A stretch of 64,000 bases of DNA, taken from contig CM062816.1 of the NCBI GenBank assembly GCA_031772625.1, positions 631,005,269-631,069,268 on the forward strand, given 5' to 3'. Made by a program: the position numbers and the translations under genes. Below are positions 1-10,114 of the stretch, one piece after another. Source of the DNA: Pinus tabuliformis (Eukaryota; Streptophyta; Pinopsida; Pinales; Pinaceae). Below the pieces are notes generated by a model, which was given only the letters and a program-made list of their open reading frames with translations, was not told the origin of the DNA and made no database searches. Within the stretch, counting starts at the first letter, position 1, and every line of letters starts with the position of its first letter.

Positions 1-620
1 ACATTATTCATCACATGTGATTCTGCAACATCAACTACCTACCCTACCTACTTTAACCTAGCATTTTTTCTTCTTTATTAGGGTGCACTTAGACTGGCAA
101 ACCCTTATCAAATCTTCTTTTTATTTTACATGGAAAAGCCTATCTAAGTCTGCACTTATTACATCCAAGGGCTCAGATTAAACTGTTGAGCATTACTCTA
201 CCTACCTACTTATCTGCCAAGACTACATTGCTTGGTCAGATATTTATTCTCTATTTCTACAACATGAAATTGAAAAATGAATTGGTGAAGTTTAAACAGT
301 TTGACTATTCATGAATTGTGGCATAAATGACAAGTTGCACACAATTGTTTATTACATAAAGTGAAAAGGTAGTGGCATTTAGACTTACACACTTTCCTAG
401 TCTATCTTTTGTTCGGGGTTCATTTTCTTTCATTTTTTGACCATATTTTATTCTTTTACCCTTTGATTTTTCTTTTAGGATATACCCTCTTTACATTTTT
501 TTAATTTTTTGATTTTTTGAAAATACGGAAAACCTTTGCAACAAGAAAAGGTATAAACATATTACATGGCTTATCGAGTCAATCATGACATATGACACCT
601 ATAGGTATAGGGGCCTAACA
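1..620 (-). repeat. Terminal fragment of a giant LTR (off-window element)
   Basis: This stretch matches 28541-29166 and 42301-42928, the right-hand ends of the two LTRs of the giant gypsy element, and stops at the same GGGGCCTAACA terminus. Several diagnostic sites (for example CTGCAAC near 23 and the TTATCAAATC block near 105) agree with the 42.3-kb copy and not with the 28.5-kb copy. The DNA after it (from 621) matches the DNA after 42928. It is therefore the end of a second copy of the giant element, produced by segmental duplication, and the rest of that copy should lie upstream of the window. It has an 11-12 bp deletion near 190 relative to the other copies. Confidence 0.85.
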
Positions 621-1139
621 CATACACATGAACAAGTACACTTCAAATTACAGGGTATTCTGGTGGGGTTCCACCTTATTAGTTTACGATTTAGTCATTG
701 TTTCACACTTCAGAGATGTTTGTTCATGTATCCTAAATTAGGTCTTGCGGGATCCACTTTACTGTATTTTTTGAATTCTCATGCAGTTTGCAATTATATT
801 TTAGCCCCTTTTCCCAACTTCTTGCCTTGGTTTTTGGAATTTCCTTTTCAAGTCACTTCTCCCAGGTTGATTCATGTCTCTATGCCTCTATCATGTGCAT
901 CACAATGTGGTTTCTAGTAGCTTCCTTTTATTCATGCAGACATCAAAGATATTTGATTTTTGTGCACAAGGAGTGTGATGTTTGATTTCATAAAAAGCTT
1001 CCCTTTTGGGGGATTCCTTAGTCATTTTAAGGACATACTTCTCTTTCATTCCTACATATCTTCTTTGAACTCTATTATATATTCTTACAAAATCTTGACT
1101 ATTGGCTTCCCTTAAATAAAATTTCGTTGCTACTCTCCC

Positions 1140-1935
1140 ACTTTGCAACTACTCCGTTTTCTCATTGGATGATAAAAAAATAGTGTTCTAATGCATATAA
1201 TCAATATCAATATATGCAGGCTCAGGTGTAGAAGGAAGGCCAACATACCTAGAGTTAAGTATCCAAGTGTTCTTGCAACAATGGTGGTTACATGTGTTTT
1301 TCCATCTTCCAAGAGCTTTGCAAGACCTCAGTCTGATACATGTGCCTCAATCCTTTCGTCAATAATTATATTGCTAGACTTATGTCACGGTGGACAATTC
1401 AAGGGAATCACAATCATGATCCAAGTAAGCTAGGCCTCAACCTGCTCCAAGTTCTATATTTAATCAGACCATCTAATTTAAATGTGGAATAGGTGGTTTA
1501 TAGTCTGAACAAAATCAGATACCTTATAAGGAAGCATACATCATGGTTGCAAACTATGGCATGAACACAAATATTCATCTAATTTTCAAAGTACTAACCA
1601 CGTATAAATTCATATAAGCTTCGCATGAGTAAGAAATCATAAATAAGCATTTTAGCTGATGGATATTTACAATAACAATGCAAATTAACAATATTCCTAT
1701 GTTTAATGCTTCTCAAAATATCCAACTCCCTCTCAAATATCTGAATGGATTCTAAATAACACTTCTCAATTTTATTTGCTGAAAATAAGATATTATTGTT
1801 CATCACCAGCTTCTACACAATTTGAAATCCCCTAGAATCAATGATGTCAGTGCCATCAAGCATCTCTATCTTTTTTGTAATATCCTCGAATGTGTATGGA
1901 AAATCACCATGGAATGTGACAAGCTACATTTTGAA
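1140..1935 (-). pseudogene. LRR receptor-like kinase (FEI-type) kinase-domain pseudogene, copy A
   Basis: Read on the minus strand, the order is a juxtamembrane/glycine-loop region (LVTFHGDFPYTFEDITKKIE, about 1930-1870), the N-lobe with FERELDILRSIKHRNIVNL (about 1730-1680), then GLAYLDHDC, a frameshifted HRD loop, SNIIIDERIEAHVSD followed by a stop where DFG is expected, and LEDGKTHVTTIVARTLGYL. That order and wording match plant LRR receptor kinases, best the FEI1/FEI2 group as I remember it; such proteins sit in the plasma membrane and phosphorylate Ser/Thr. After GYL, at about 1248, there is a good 5' splice site (CTAG|GTATGT) and about 100 bp later QSGR, so the copy kept an intron and derives from genomic DNA, not from mRNA. 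Stops and frameshifts make it non-functional. Downstream sequence to about 900 is further degraded. The same pseudogene occurs at 43.4 and 50.3 kb. Confidence 0.75.
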
Positions 1936-2058
1936 AGAGGTGTTTTCATCTATCACAATATAATGTTTGGAAAATTGCCAAAGAAGTAAATGGTTTGTGA
2001 ATATAATTCCTTAAAGCTTTCCTGGAACATAAAAAATGATCAAAGAGAACACTTTTGC

Positions 2059-2059
<1 letters not shown>

Positions 2060-2117
<58 letters not shown>

Positions 2118-2140
2118 TGTATGTATGTATATATGTATGT
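2060..2140. repeat. Compound microsatellite (TA)n(GA)n(TGTA)n
   Basis: An uninterrupted TA run (about 2060-2092) passes into a GA run (2093-2117) and then imperfect TGTA units. The homologous site at 44367-44457 has a different number of each unit, as expected for slippage after duplication. Confidence 0.95.
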
Positions 2141-2285
2141 CATTTCAAGTTTGAAAAGCGAATAAGGCAGTTGTTCCATCTTTATAAATTCATTTTCCTC
2201 CTTGACTCCTTAGATAAAAATTAGATCCAGAAAAACACAAGTAGAGCAGAAAAGCCACTCACATTGTAATAATTTCTTCAATCAA

Positions 2286-2739
2286 TATAGGTTTTAACCT
2301 CGTACAAAAATTACCTACATACGAATTCTAAAACACATAAAATAAACAATGTGAGAGAATAACACATAAAACACATATACACAGATATTTTCCCCTGGAT
2401 CCCAAAACCGGGACTACCAGCTTGATTTTTCATTATATTCCTTTCAATGTTATAATACATATTTATACACGCCAAAGCATCCAATACCATGGACCGAAAA
2501 ACCATCACGTCCAATACCATGGATCGAAAACCATTGCGTCCAAAAACATGTGCGAAATTCATGCACAAAACAATAGGTGGGTTCCACCCATCCTAAAGTG
2601 GGGTTACGGGTATGCCTCAAACCCCCTGTGACCACCCACCGCTACACAATAGGCGTAATGAAGGGGGGCTCTACCCCCCCTCTAACCCCCTGGTTAACTA
2701 CATGGGCTAGTCGTGGAAATAATATAACACAACCCAACA
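2286..2739 (-). repeat. Copia LTR, copy A (3' LTR)
   Basis: It matches 44604-45063 almost throughout. It begins TATAGG, where the intact right LTR (49149) has TGTAGG, and ends CCCAACA. The next bases on the plus strand (TTCTCCCACATG) are the complement of a polypurine tract. A hairpin of AGGGGGG and CCCCCCT lies at about 2662-2681. It is the 3' LTR of a minus-strand copia element whose internal part is split by the Athila-like insertion. Confidence 0.8.
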
Positions 2740-3021
2740 TTCTCCCACATGTTTTTTACTTTCTATAGGGGGCCACAAGAGAGCTTTGTCATTTTTCCAG
2801 CCCTAAAATGCCCATTGTCTCTCTACACCAAGAGAGCTTCTCAGAGCTTAGAGATTTTGTTAATGCATCTGCAGTATTCTTCAAAGTGTCCACGTTTACT
2901 GAAAACACCTTTTTGTCTTCTATCATATCCCTCAAAAAGTGATACTGAACATCAATGTGCTTTGTTTTTGAATGATATGCGGGGTACTTTGCCAAGAAAA
3001 TTGCACTTTGGCTGTCACAAT
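2740..3021 (-). pseudogene. Ty1/copia RNase H C-terminus (fragment, copy A)
   Basis: On the minus strand the frame contains AKYPAYHSKTKHIDVQYHF and, further on, NTADALTKSLS, the standard end of the copia RNase H domain that cleaves the RNA strand of the RNA-DNA hybrid during reverse transcription. The frame stops about 50 bp before the LTR. Upstream it runs into the LTR of the Athila-like element at 3022; the missing part continues at 17909. Confidence 0.8.
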
Positions 3022-5102
3022 TGGTGGGCTCCATTATTGTAGCAATAATGCTACAACTCCTGGAGCTTCCTATCTCTAATTTTATCAACCCGGTAGTTCG
3101 TAACAAACTTGGAAGCGACGGTGCTATATGCACAAGTACTAGCTCTTGTCGCAGCTGTCACTTGGTCAGCTGGCACAAGTCCGCTAGGGCTCAAGCCAAC
3201 TTCTATATGCTCTCAGAAGAAGCTTTCTAAATGATGAACGAAGACTATCTTAAAGGAAATTAACCTACTTTGCAAGAATGAACTGAAAGCCAACCAAAGG
3301 AAACCCTAGTAAACCCTAATCTGACTAGTCTAATCTCTATGATGCAATGGTGGGAGTGCAAACTTCTAGAAATGGTGCCATTACTTCTAGTGAGATGAGA
3401 TGCATGAATTTAAACTACTTTCATTGAAGATAACACATTTTTGTATTTTTGCTTAAGTGGTTGGAGTTATTATGACTTTGTTTCTTATTAGGTTTTGACT
3501 GTGCAGGGGTAGTTCGGAGGGAAGGAAGGCTGGAAAAAGGTCATGAAGGCTAGGAGAGGTTCCAGGGGATCTCCAACATCCTTCCACAGAAGTCCACAAT
3601 GTTCAGGTGCTTGGCAACCGAGGTTGCAGGCTTCTACAGGATGTTTGCAGGGGATCCTACAGGAAACTCAGGATTTCTACAGGAAGTCTGCTAACTTCTA
3701 CAGGATGTTCTGCGGTTGGAGTTTTTGGTGATGGAGGAGTGAAGGAGCGGTATGGGTGGATAGGTAGGATGAAAAAGGAGCTAGTGATGGCTCAGGGACA
3801 GAGAGATCAGATGGAGAAGGAGTGGGTAAAGTTGGTTGGTTGATAGAAGGGTGGAAGCAATGAAAATTCAAAAAGATGGAGCTACGTGAACAGTAGAAGG
3901 GTTGGAAAGCAAACGAGATGAACAGAGGTTGGGTAGGTGGCTCTAGGTGCGGTTGAGAAGAAGAAGAAGATAACAGAGTGATACTATGCAGTGTAAAGGA
4001 AACAAATCTGCACAAACCCGAGAATTCATCAACCTACCCTAACTGTGTTATTAAACCAACGAGCAGCAATGTAAATTGTGGAGAGAAATCATGCATGGTG
4101 TTGGAACGGAAAAGTATTGCTGAAGATCAGAATGCATGGACGGTTCTATGATTGAAATGATTGTGTTGCAACTTGCATGAATGTATAAGACTGCGTTTTT
4201 TGGTGGTTGGTACGGTCTACACCCCCGATCTCTAAACAGAGATGGCAGTGAGTGCACTGTCAACCTTTTCTTGGAGCTCTAATGAATGCTAACCCTCCTA
4301 CTCTAATCTAAGCTACTGAAAGCACTTTAACAATAAACTAATCCTACTCAATCACATTAAAGAAACTAAATCAGAAAACTGTGTTTTTCAAATGCATGTC
4401 AAAGAAAAGAAATGAAGTGCTGAAAGGAAAGACAATTAACAATACAAGGAAAATGAGGTCTATTTCTCTCAGGTTGGGCCCTAACCTGAGAGCTATAGCT
4501 CCCTTAAGAACTCAGAATTGAATCCAAAGCTGCCTGCCTTTATTGAGTAATCATGAGTCTAACAACATGGCAAAACTGGCTTACAAAGAGAAAAAACCGA
4601 GTTGTAGCTCGTGCTTAGAAATTGCAACAGTAGTTCAAAAATTCAAAAAGCTCCTATCAAAGGCTACGACCTCAATATTTATACATGATGAGGATCAAGC
4701 TGGCTTCCTCAATTAGTGGAGCTTGGCTGCCTAACTGAAAGTGAACTGTTGTTCCTGTAGAATCCGTTGGCTGCCTTTCAGCTCGGTGGGGATAGGTGTT
4801 GGAGCTCGGAGTTAGGGTGGAGATCAAGAGGGAAGTCATTCAAGACTATGGACAACCTCCCTATAAACCTGTAATTCCACCTTTGCTTTCTCCTTGTCTC
4901 CTTCTGCGTGGTCTTTGCTCCATTTAATGCCAAAAAACCTGAAATCATCATGTATTAGCCACATACATATAATGTCTGCCCTTCTTACTACAAATAACAT
5001 GAATATACTAAGAAATGATGCATAAGTGATAAAAGATGAAGGGTTGAGCAAGGTCAGTAGGCCAAATGTGCCCAAATTGTTACCAAAAATTGGGGCTCAT
5101 CA
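3022..5102 (-). repeat. 3' LTR of the Athila-like element
   Basis: It pairs with 15825-17908. A TATA-like site on the minus strand (TATAAATAT) lies near 4673-4686. Five copies of the CCTGTAG/CTACAGG motif lie at 3634, 3657, 3677, 3698 and 4754; the first four are 20-23 bp apart. Short open frames in 3543-4015 exist on both strands but have no recognisable product. Confidence 0.9.
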
Positions 5103-5118
5103 TCACCCCCCAGCTAAA
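5103..5118 (-). promoter_or_regulatory. Polypurine tract
   Basis: The bases next to the 3' LTR read GCTGGGGGGTGA on the minus strand, a G-rich purine run ending against the LTR. It would prime plus-strand DNA synthesis. Confidence 0.7.
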
Positions 5119-5141
5119 ATATTTGCTCATCCTTGAGCAAC

Positions 5142-8053
5142 TTAGTCCAACTCTTCATCCTTCATTGCTTTTACTGCTACCCTTATATCCCAAGCCTTTG
5201 TGGTAGTGTCCCCCTTGCTGATATGAAACCCAGCTTTCCTGTTCACCTCTTCCCATTGTTCACTGTCATCTTCCTCTGTGCTGCCTTCAATCAGTCCTAG
5301 CAGCAGTGGTGGACTGAGTTTAAGGCCAATCCAGCTGGCCTGGAGGCTTTGCATGGATTTCTTGTAAAGGGCTACCCTTACCAAAGCTTCCCTCATCCGA
5401 GTTGGGTATGGTACTCTCGGATTTTCAAACTGTGTGCCAATGTATTCCATCTGCATGTGCATGCTTGGACAGCATTTTCTCCTAACAGCCTTTCCATGTC
5501 TTCAAAATGAGCTATGGCTTGGGCCTGTTGATCTATATATCTTAATGAAGCTATAGGATCAGTAGACAAGTGTTGGTGTGCTGAGATGAGTGCAACTGGA
5601 TCCTCTGGTTCTGCTCGAATGAGCAATGGCTCGTTTAATTCTCGGTTCATGACCGATTTTGCTTCTGCTACTCTTTAATCCTCATGGTTCAACCATGAAG
5701 CGAACGCCATTAATTGCATATCACCCAAGGCAATATTGGGATCCCAGGAAACTACATTAGGCAAGGCCAAATTATGGAGGTAAAACTCCGCTAATTTGGC
5801 TTTATCTTCTGACGAACTAGTATTGCACAACTCAGAAAATTGCTGTGGGTCTTGGATCTGAGAAATACCTCTTTGTGCCAAGGTATTTATTTGGAACTGC
5901 AGCCATTGGTCTTTCAAGTACAACCCATAGGATTTGGCAGGTTGTCTGCACTGTATTGCCTCCATGGCCCAACTGACCATGCAAGCCAATTGTGCCTCCT
6001 TCTGCTGCAGCTGTTCTTTTAGAGCTTGCACTTCAATTTGTGCTTGTTGTTCTGCTTCCTGTAGAAGTGTCATTGGCTCCCCAAGACTGATGGTCAGTTC
6101 CTTTTTGCCTTGCTGTTCTTCTGTGGTGTCCTTGGAGGATGTACCTGTCCCTGCCCTCAACTCCTGTAGCTGCAATCTTAGCTTCTGGTTTTCTTCCTGT
6201 AGGTACACTATTTGACAATTGGCCACATGTTTAGCCATGGCTAATTCACTCCTGGCCTCCTTGAGTTGCTCTTGTAAAGGGCCTATGTCCACCACACCCT
6301 TTGACTTCGCAATCTTCATCCACGTGTGTGTACGGACTCTTTCTTCCTCTAATGCAAAAAATAGTGGCACAGTAAATTTTTGAGGTATAATTTAGCCCGC
6401 CTCTAAAAAGGTGTAGTATGAACTCAGACTAGGCTGAGGGATGGGCTCTGGTATATGTTCTTTTTCTGCCTCTTTAGGTGGCTCTACCTCACCCTCCCTT
6501 GGTGGTGATGAGGGTCCTTCTCCTTCCATCTTCTCTGTTTCCTGTAGCCGGGCTAGAGTTTCCTGTAGAACATTTTCAGCCTCCTGTAGCCGAGCTTTTT
6601 CAGTCAACACGTCTAACTTCTCTTGCCACGTAGTTTTCTTTAGGCTCCCCCTCTCATAGGTGACTGATATCCTCAAGGGGGATGTTTCCTTGGGCGATGT
6701 AGGGGCATCTTCAATAATAATCGGGCTGCTGGACGGAGGCTGTGGCTTGCTCGTCTTTATCCTAACACTTCTTCGAGCTTTAAAGTATAGAGGGGTCTCC
6801 CTCTTCCTTTTCTCTTTTGGCTTAGGTGGCGTGCTGAGGGCGGCCAGCACAGCTGCTGCCTCCCTTTCACGAATATCAGCTTTCTTCTCCTTGGGTTTCA
6901 CTTTTTCAAGGCTTCCTGTAGAAGACCCTGTTTTAGTCAATTTTGGGCTTCCTGTAGAAGACCCTGTTTTGGTAATTTTCGGGCTTCCTGTAGAAGACCA
7001 TTTTTCAATAATCTTCGGGCTTCCTGTAGAAGTCGGTTTCGGCTTTCCTGTAGAAATAGGTGTTGCCGCCTTGGGTTGCTTTGTTGCATGAAGTTTGCTT
7101 TTTGGTTTGGTTGCGGGTGTTGATGAGGTACTTTTGCTGATGTGGACCTTCTCAGGCTTGTCCACTCTGCCTTGCAACCTTTTCTCTCTTGCTGTCAAGA
7201 TGGGTGTGTCATCTTTTTCTTTGTCATCCTTTTTCTCATGCCTCTTCTTTTGCTCTTTCTTCTATACTGTGGTCGGGGTCTTCTGGCCTGTTTCTTTCTT
7301 TCCCGCGGCCACTGATTCTTTCTCCTCACTTCTGGAGGAACCACTTTCCTCGGTTAACAACCTTATGTCTCCATCTCTTGTCAAATTTCTGAATGCTTCC
7401 CATGAGAGAGGAACCTTATATGAATGAAGTGCATCCTCCACGAGAAGTTTGATCAATCCATGGTGGGCTACCTGGTCTTGTATGCCTTCTTTCAATTTTG
7501 TGGCACACTCAATTAGAGACTGTAGCAGGAAATAAAGAATGCTCAGTTTACTTTCTACAGGAAGATCAATCTGGTGCCTCAATTCAGTGAGAAACCTAAA
7601 TTGATACTCGTACACAATGCTAAAACGGCCTTCACAAGTTATATAATTCATGATCTGCAGGCTAACTTCATTCCATGGTGGCAGCAAACTCGTTCTACGC
7701 ACCCCATTCTTGTCTTCCGAGAATTCCTCCTCTGGGGGAAAGAATTCTTTCTTGGCATGTTGGCTCAACTTCCTTTCTTCCTTATCCCAGGGCAAACCCA
7801 TTGGAAGTTCAGTAATTCGGCTGATATATTGCGGGGTGAGCTTGAGGCTTAGGCCCCTGAAGTTCACGGTGGCCACTGTTTTGGACTTCGGCCTCAGAGC
7901 CTGCAAAAATTCTTCTGCCACTTCGTCGTCATAACCCTGCAATTTGTCACAGAAGGATATCCATTGTGCTTGTGTGAAGAGCTCCACCACCTCCTGGTTT
8001 TCCCCTAACTTTGTTGAATCAGTGGGTTCCCGTCTAGTAAACCCACCCGGCAT
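5142..8053 (-). pseudogene. Accessory ORF of the Athila-like element (about 970 codons, broken)
   Basis: From the Met at 8053 one frame runs to about 5400, broken only by TAG at 7262, TAA at 6392 and TAA at 5675; a one-base shift near 5430 moves to a frame ending at 5142, 39 bp before the LTR. The N-terminal 200 residues look globular (QAQWISFCDKLQGYD; NFRGLSLKL; PPWNEVSLQIMNYITCEGRF). A Lys/Ser/Pro/Thr-rich stretch follows, with 12-residue repeats built on STGSPK (about 7055-6910), then a Leu/Gln/Glu-rich coiled coil with LQE heptads (about 6600-6540 and 6230-6050), then a C-terminal region without recognised motifs. I see no signal peptide or membrane segment, so it does not look like an envelope protein. 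The N-terminal domain resembles ORFs at 55.2 kb and in the giant LTRs. Function unknown; a role in the retroelement particle or nuclear traffic would be guesswork. Confidence 0.7.
6541..7053. repeat. Motif CCTGTAG arrays inside the accessory ORF
   Basis: CCTGTAG starts at 6541, 6562 and 6583 (21-bp steps, read as LQE heptads), and at 6915, 6951, 6987, 7023 (36-bp steps) and 7047 (read as STG). The two groups use different reading frames of the same ORF. Confidence 0.9.
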
Positions 8054-9430
8054 GATAAGAACTTGTTGCTTTAACTAGAGGTGGCAAATGCGGAGGAAAT
8101 TTTGTCTACTGAGACAGAGCGTAGAATTACGCTTCTGTCATGCACATAATCCACGAAGCTTATCTCTAAGGACCTTAACACAACTTAATTACTCTGACAT
8201 CCTGTAGAACGACAGTTTATGCACAGCAGACGATAATTGCAACAATTTTCTACGACCAGACTGTAGACGACGATTCTGCCACCTTCAAAAGCCAATTGCA
8301 TGGAGAGTTTAGGTTTACCTTTTTATCTGCCACCTTTTAACGTGAGGAACCCGCCTTCCTGTAGAAACAACTTTCCTGTAGGAGCAGCGCGCGATTTCTG
8401 GGAAATACTGCAGTTGGTATGCGCTCTCGGGGTTGCTTCACAGGCGTTCTGATAGCCAAAGGCTCGGCGTATCGAACTGCAGAGGGATCTGGATGATCAC
8501 TCGAGCTCCAAACGGTGAATGATAAATGCATGGGGCGATCTAGCCGATTAGATTTGAATCGGCGGAATCCGTGGCGCGGGGGTGAGCTATCCCTGCCGGA
8601 CCGTTGGATGACATCGTCCCATCATTTTCCTGCGAGTTCACTTACTTCCGCATCATCCCCCCGCAGATCCGCCGCCGTCTCTTCTATTGAATCCGTTTTT
8701 CCCGACGGGATTGCTCTCACGTGTGTGCTGCCCATTTCTTTTTTTCATGGCTGCCACCCAAACATCCGACTAGACCATTAACTGGTCGACGTGGCTAGTC
8801 AACTGGCCATATAGCCGCTCAACCCATTCTCTTCACACTTTGCAAACATTTCAAAGTAAAATTCATGCAATCTGACAGAAGAAAGGGTCAAAACACTTAC
8901 CTGTGTGGCCGCAACATGATTTTTCGGTTTTTGGACAATGATGAGTGGATTCGGTTGCCGCTGATGAATTTGCGCAGGCCCAGAGGTTCAAGTTTACAGG
9001 CTGCCGACAATGGATTGGATGCTATGGCTGCATGCGCCCGCGTTTTCATTGCATATGGCCAGCGCTGTGATTGGTGTACACTCTAGCGGGCTTAACTGTT
9101 ACAGGACTCCCGCGGGATGTCTTGTAACAGTTCTTCCTCCTCAGGTGCATGCTGCATGACTAAGGATTTGGCCTCACGAACACGCTCCCAGAGCTCATGG
9201 ATGGCAGGGATGGATATGGTATGACATATCAGCATTTTTTTTACGTTGAAAATTGCTTTCTCTTTGATAACTCAACGATCTGCTTTGTTGGTGCAGGTAA
9301 CTTCATTGCATGTCGACAAGGATGGTAGGACGGGGTGACAGCAATGTGCAAGGGTGACAATAGTAGCTTGCATGCGTCCAAACCGGTCCTTATTCGTTAG
9401 ATCTCCTCATAAAATGAATTCTGGGCCGTC
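8054..9430. other. Non-coding spacer with a GC-rich island, between accessory ORF and pol
   Basis: No convincing gene. About 8330-9330 is clearly richer in GC and CpG than the rest of the window and contains short inverted repeats (GCCGATT/AATCGGC at 8543-8563) and a 39-bp near-perfect palindrome at 9094-9132. Its texture is like a plant gene 5' region. Small plus-strand frames at 8515-8781 and 8865-9086 have no recognisable product. Motif copies lie at 8201, 8358 and 8375. Confidence 0.5.
9094..9132. other. 39-bp near-perfect palindrome
   Basis: Outer arms AACTGTTACA and TGTAACAGTT are exact complements over 10 bp, and the centre TCCCGCGGGA is itself palindromic. Only a few bases between the two do not pair. 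It can form a long hairpin in DNA or RNA. Confidence 0.85.
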
Positions 9431-9436
9431 CCGAAC

Positions 9437-9565
9437 TTCTACAGGAAGTTTCCTGTAGAATTACAGAGCTTCCTGTAGAAAGTTTGCGTTTCCTGTAGAA
9501 AATCTGCATCTTCCTGTAGAAAATCTGCATCTTCCTGTAGAAAAGCTGCATCTTCCTGTAGAAAT
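9437..9565. repeat. Tandem cluster of the TTCCTGTAGAA motif
   Basis: TTCTACAGGAA (9437-9447) and TTCCTGTAGAA (9450-9460) form an inverted pair with a 2-bp spacer. Five more direct copies follow, with CCTGTAG starting at 9472, 9492, 9513, 9534 and 9555, the last four exactly 21 bp apart. On the minus strand this gives a 7-residue repeat around FSTG, but there is no other sign of a gene. Confidence 0.9.
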
Positions 9566-9780
9566 CTCAAGTCGTGATGAAATTGTGCACATACCTTGGA
9601 GAAAATGAGTATTCTTGGAGGAGGTGCTGGTGAGGTCTCTTGACAGCATGATAAGGATCCTTGGCTTTGAGTTGAGAGGTTTCCTCTCCTCCATAGAACA
9701 CCTGCAATCTGCAATATCACATTATAAACTTGTTGTCCTTGTCTTTTGTGCTTATTGTTTTTTCTTTTTTCTTTTTCTTT

Positions 9781-10030
9781 TCTTTTTTTTTGAAAGATAA
9801 CAGGGGCGCCTCAATGAGGTTTTCACCCTTTCCATCTGCCTTAAGCGCCTCAGAGAGCTTTTCACTCAAGGATCTTTTTCAAATCTCTTTTTCTTTTTTT
9901 TTCTTTTTTTTGAAAGACAATAGGGGCGCCTCAATGAGGTTTTCACCTGTACCACCTACCTTGGGCGCCTCAGAAAGGCTTTCACCCAAGGATCTTTATT
10001 ATTATTATTATTAATTTTTTATTTTTATTT
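9781..10030. repeat. Two-copy 110-120 bp direct repeat with T-rich and ATT-rich tracts
   Basis: Two copies of a block around GGGGCGCCTCAATGAGG start at about 9803 and 9922; each is preceded by a T/C-rich run and followed by GCGCCTCAG and AAGGATCTTT. An ATT trinucleotide run closes the second copy (about 9996-10014). It lies just 3' of integrase in the element sense. Confidence 0.85.
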
Positions 10031-10114
10031 TTAAATCTTTCAGGGTATGCCCAAGGGAGAGGCAGAACCCTTCTCTATGACCAACACTGATTTCTCCATA
10101 GTTTTCATGAACTC

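Noticed and set aside
1..620. Solo LTR of the giant family
   Set aside because: The right flank is identical in kind to that of the full element at 42928, so it is a duplicate of the same insertion, not an independent solo LTR.
585..917. Plus-strand frame next to the giant LTR end
   Set aside because: Not kept in the second copy (43 kb), where it is shortened; no domain.
1191..1433. Plus-strand frame over the kinase pseudogene
   Set aside because: Antisense shadow of the kinase catalytic region on the minus strand.
3543..3843. Small plus-strand genes in the Athila-like LTRs (also 16349-16649)
   Set aside because: Low complexity created by motif copies, antisense to the element, no family.
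5142..8053. Envelope (env) gene in the Athila-like element
   Set aside because: Position fits, but I see no signal peptide, membrane segment or cysteine-rich ectodomain; coiled coil and charged linker suggest an internal protein.
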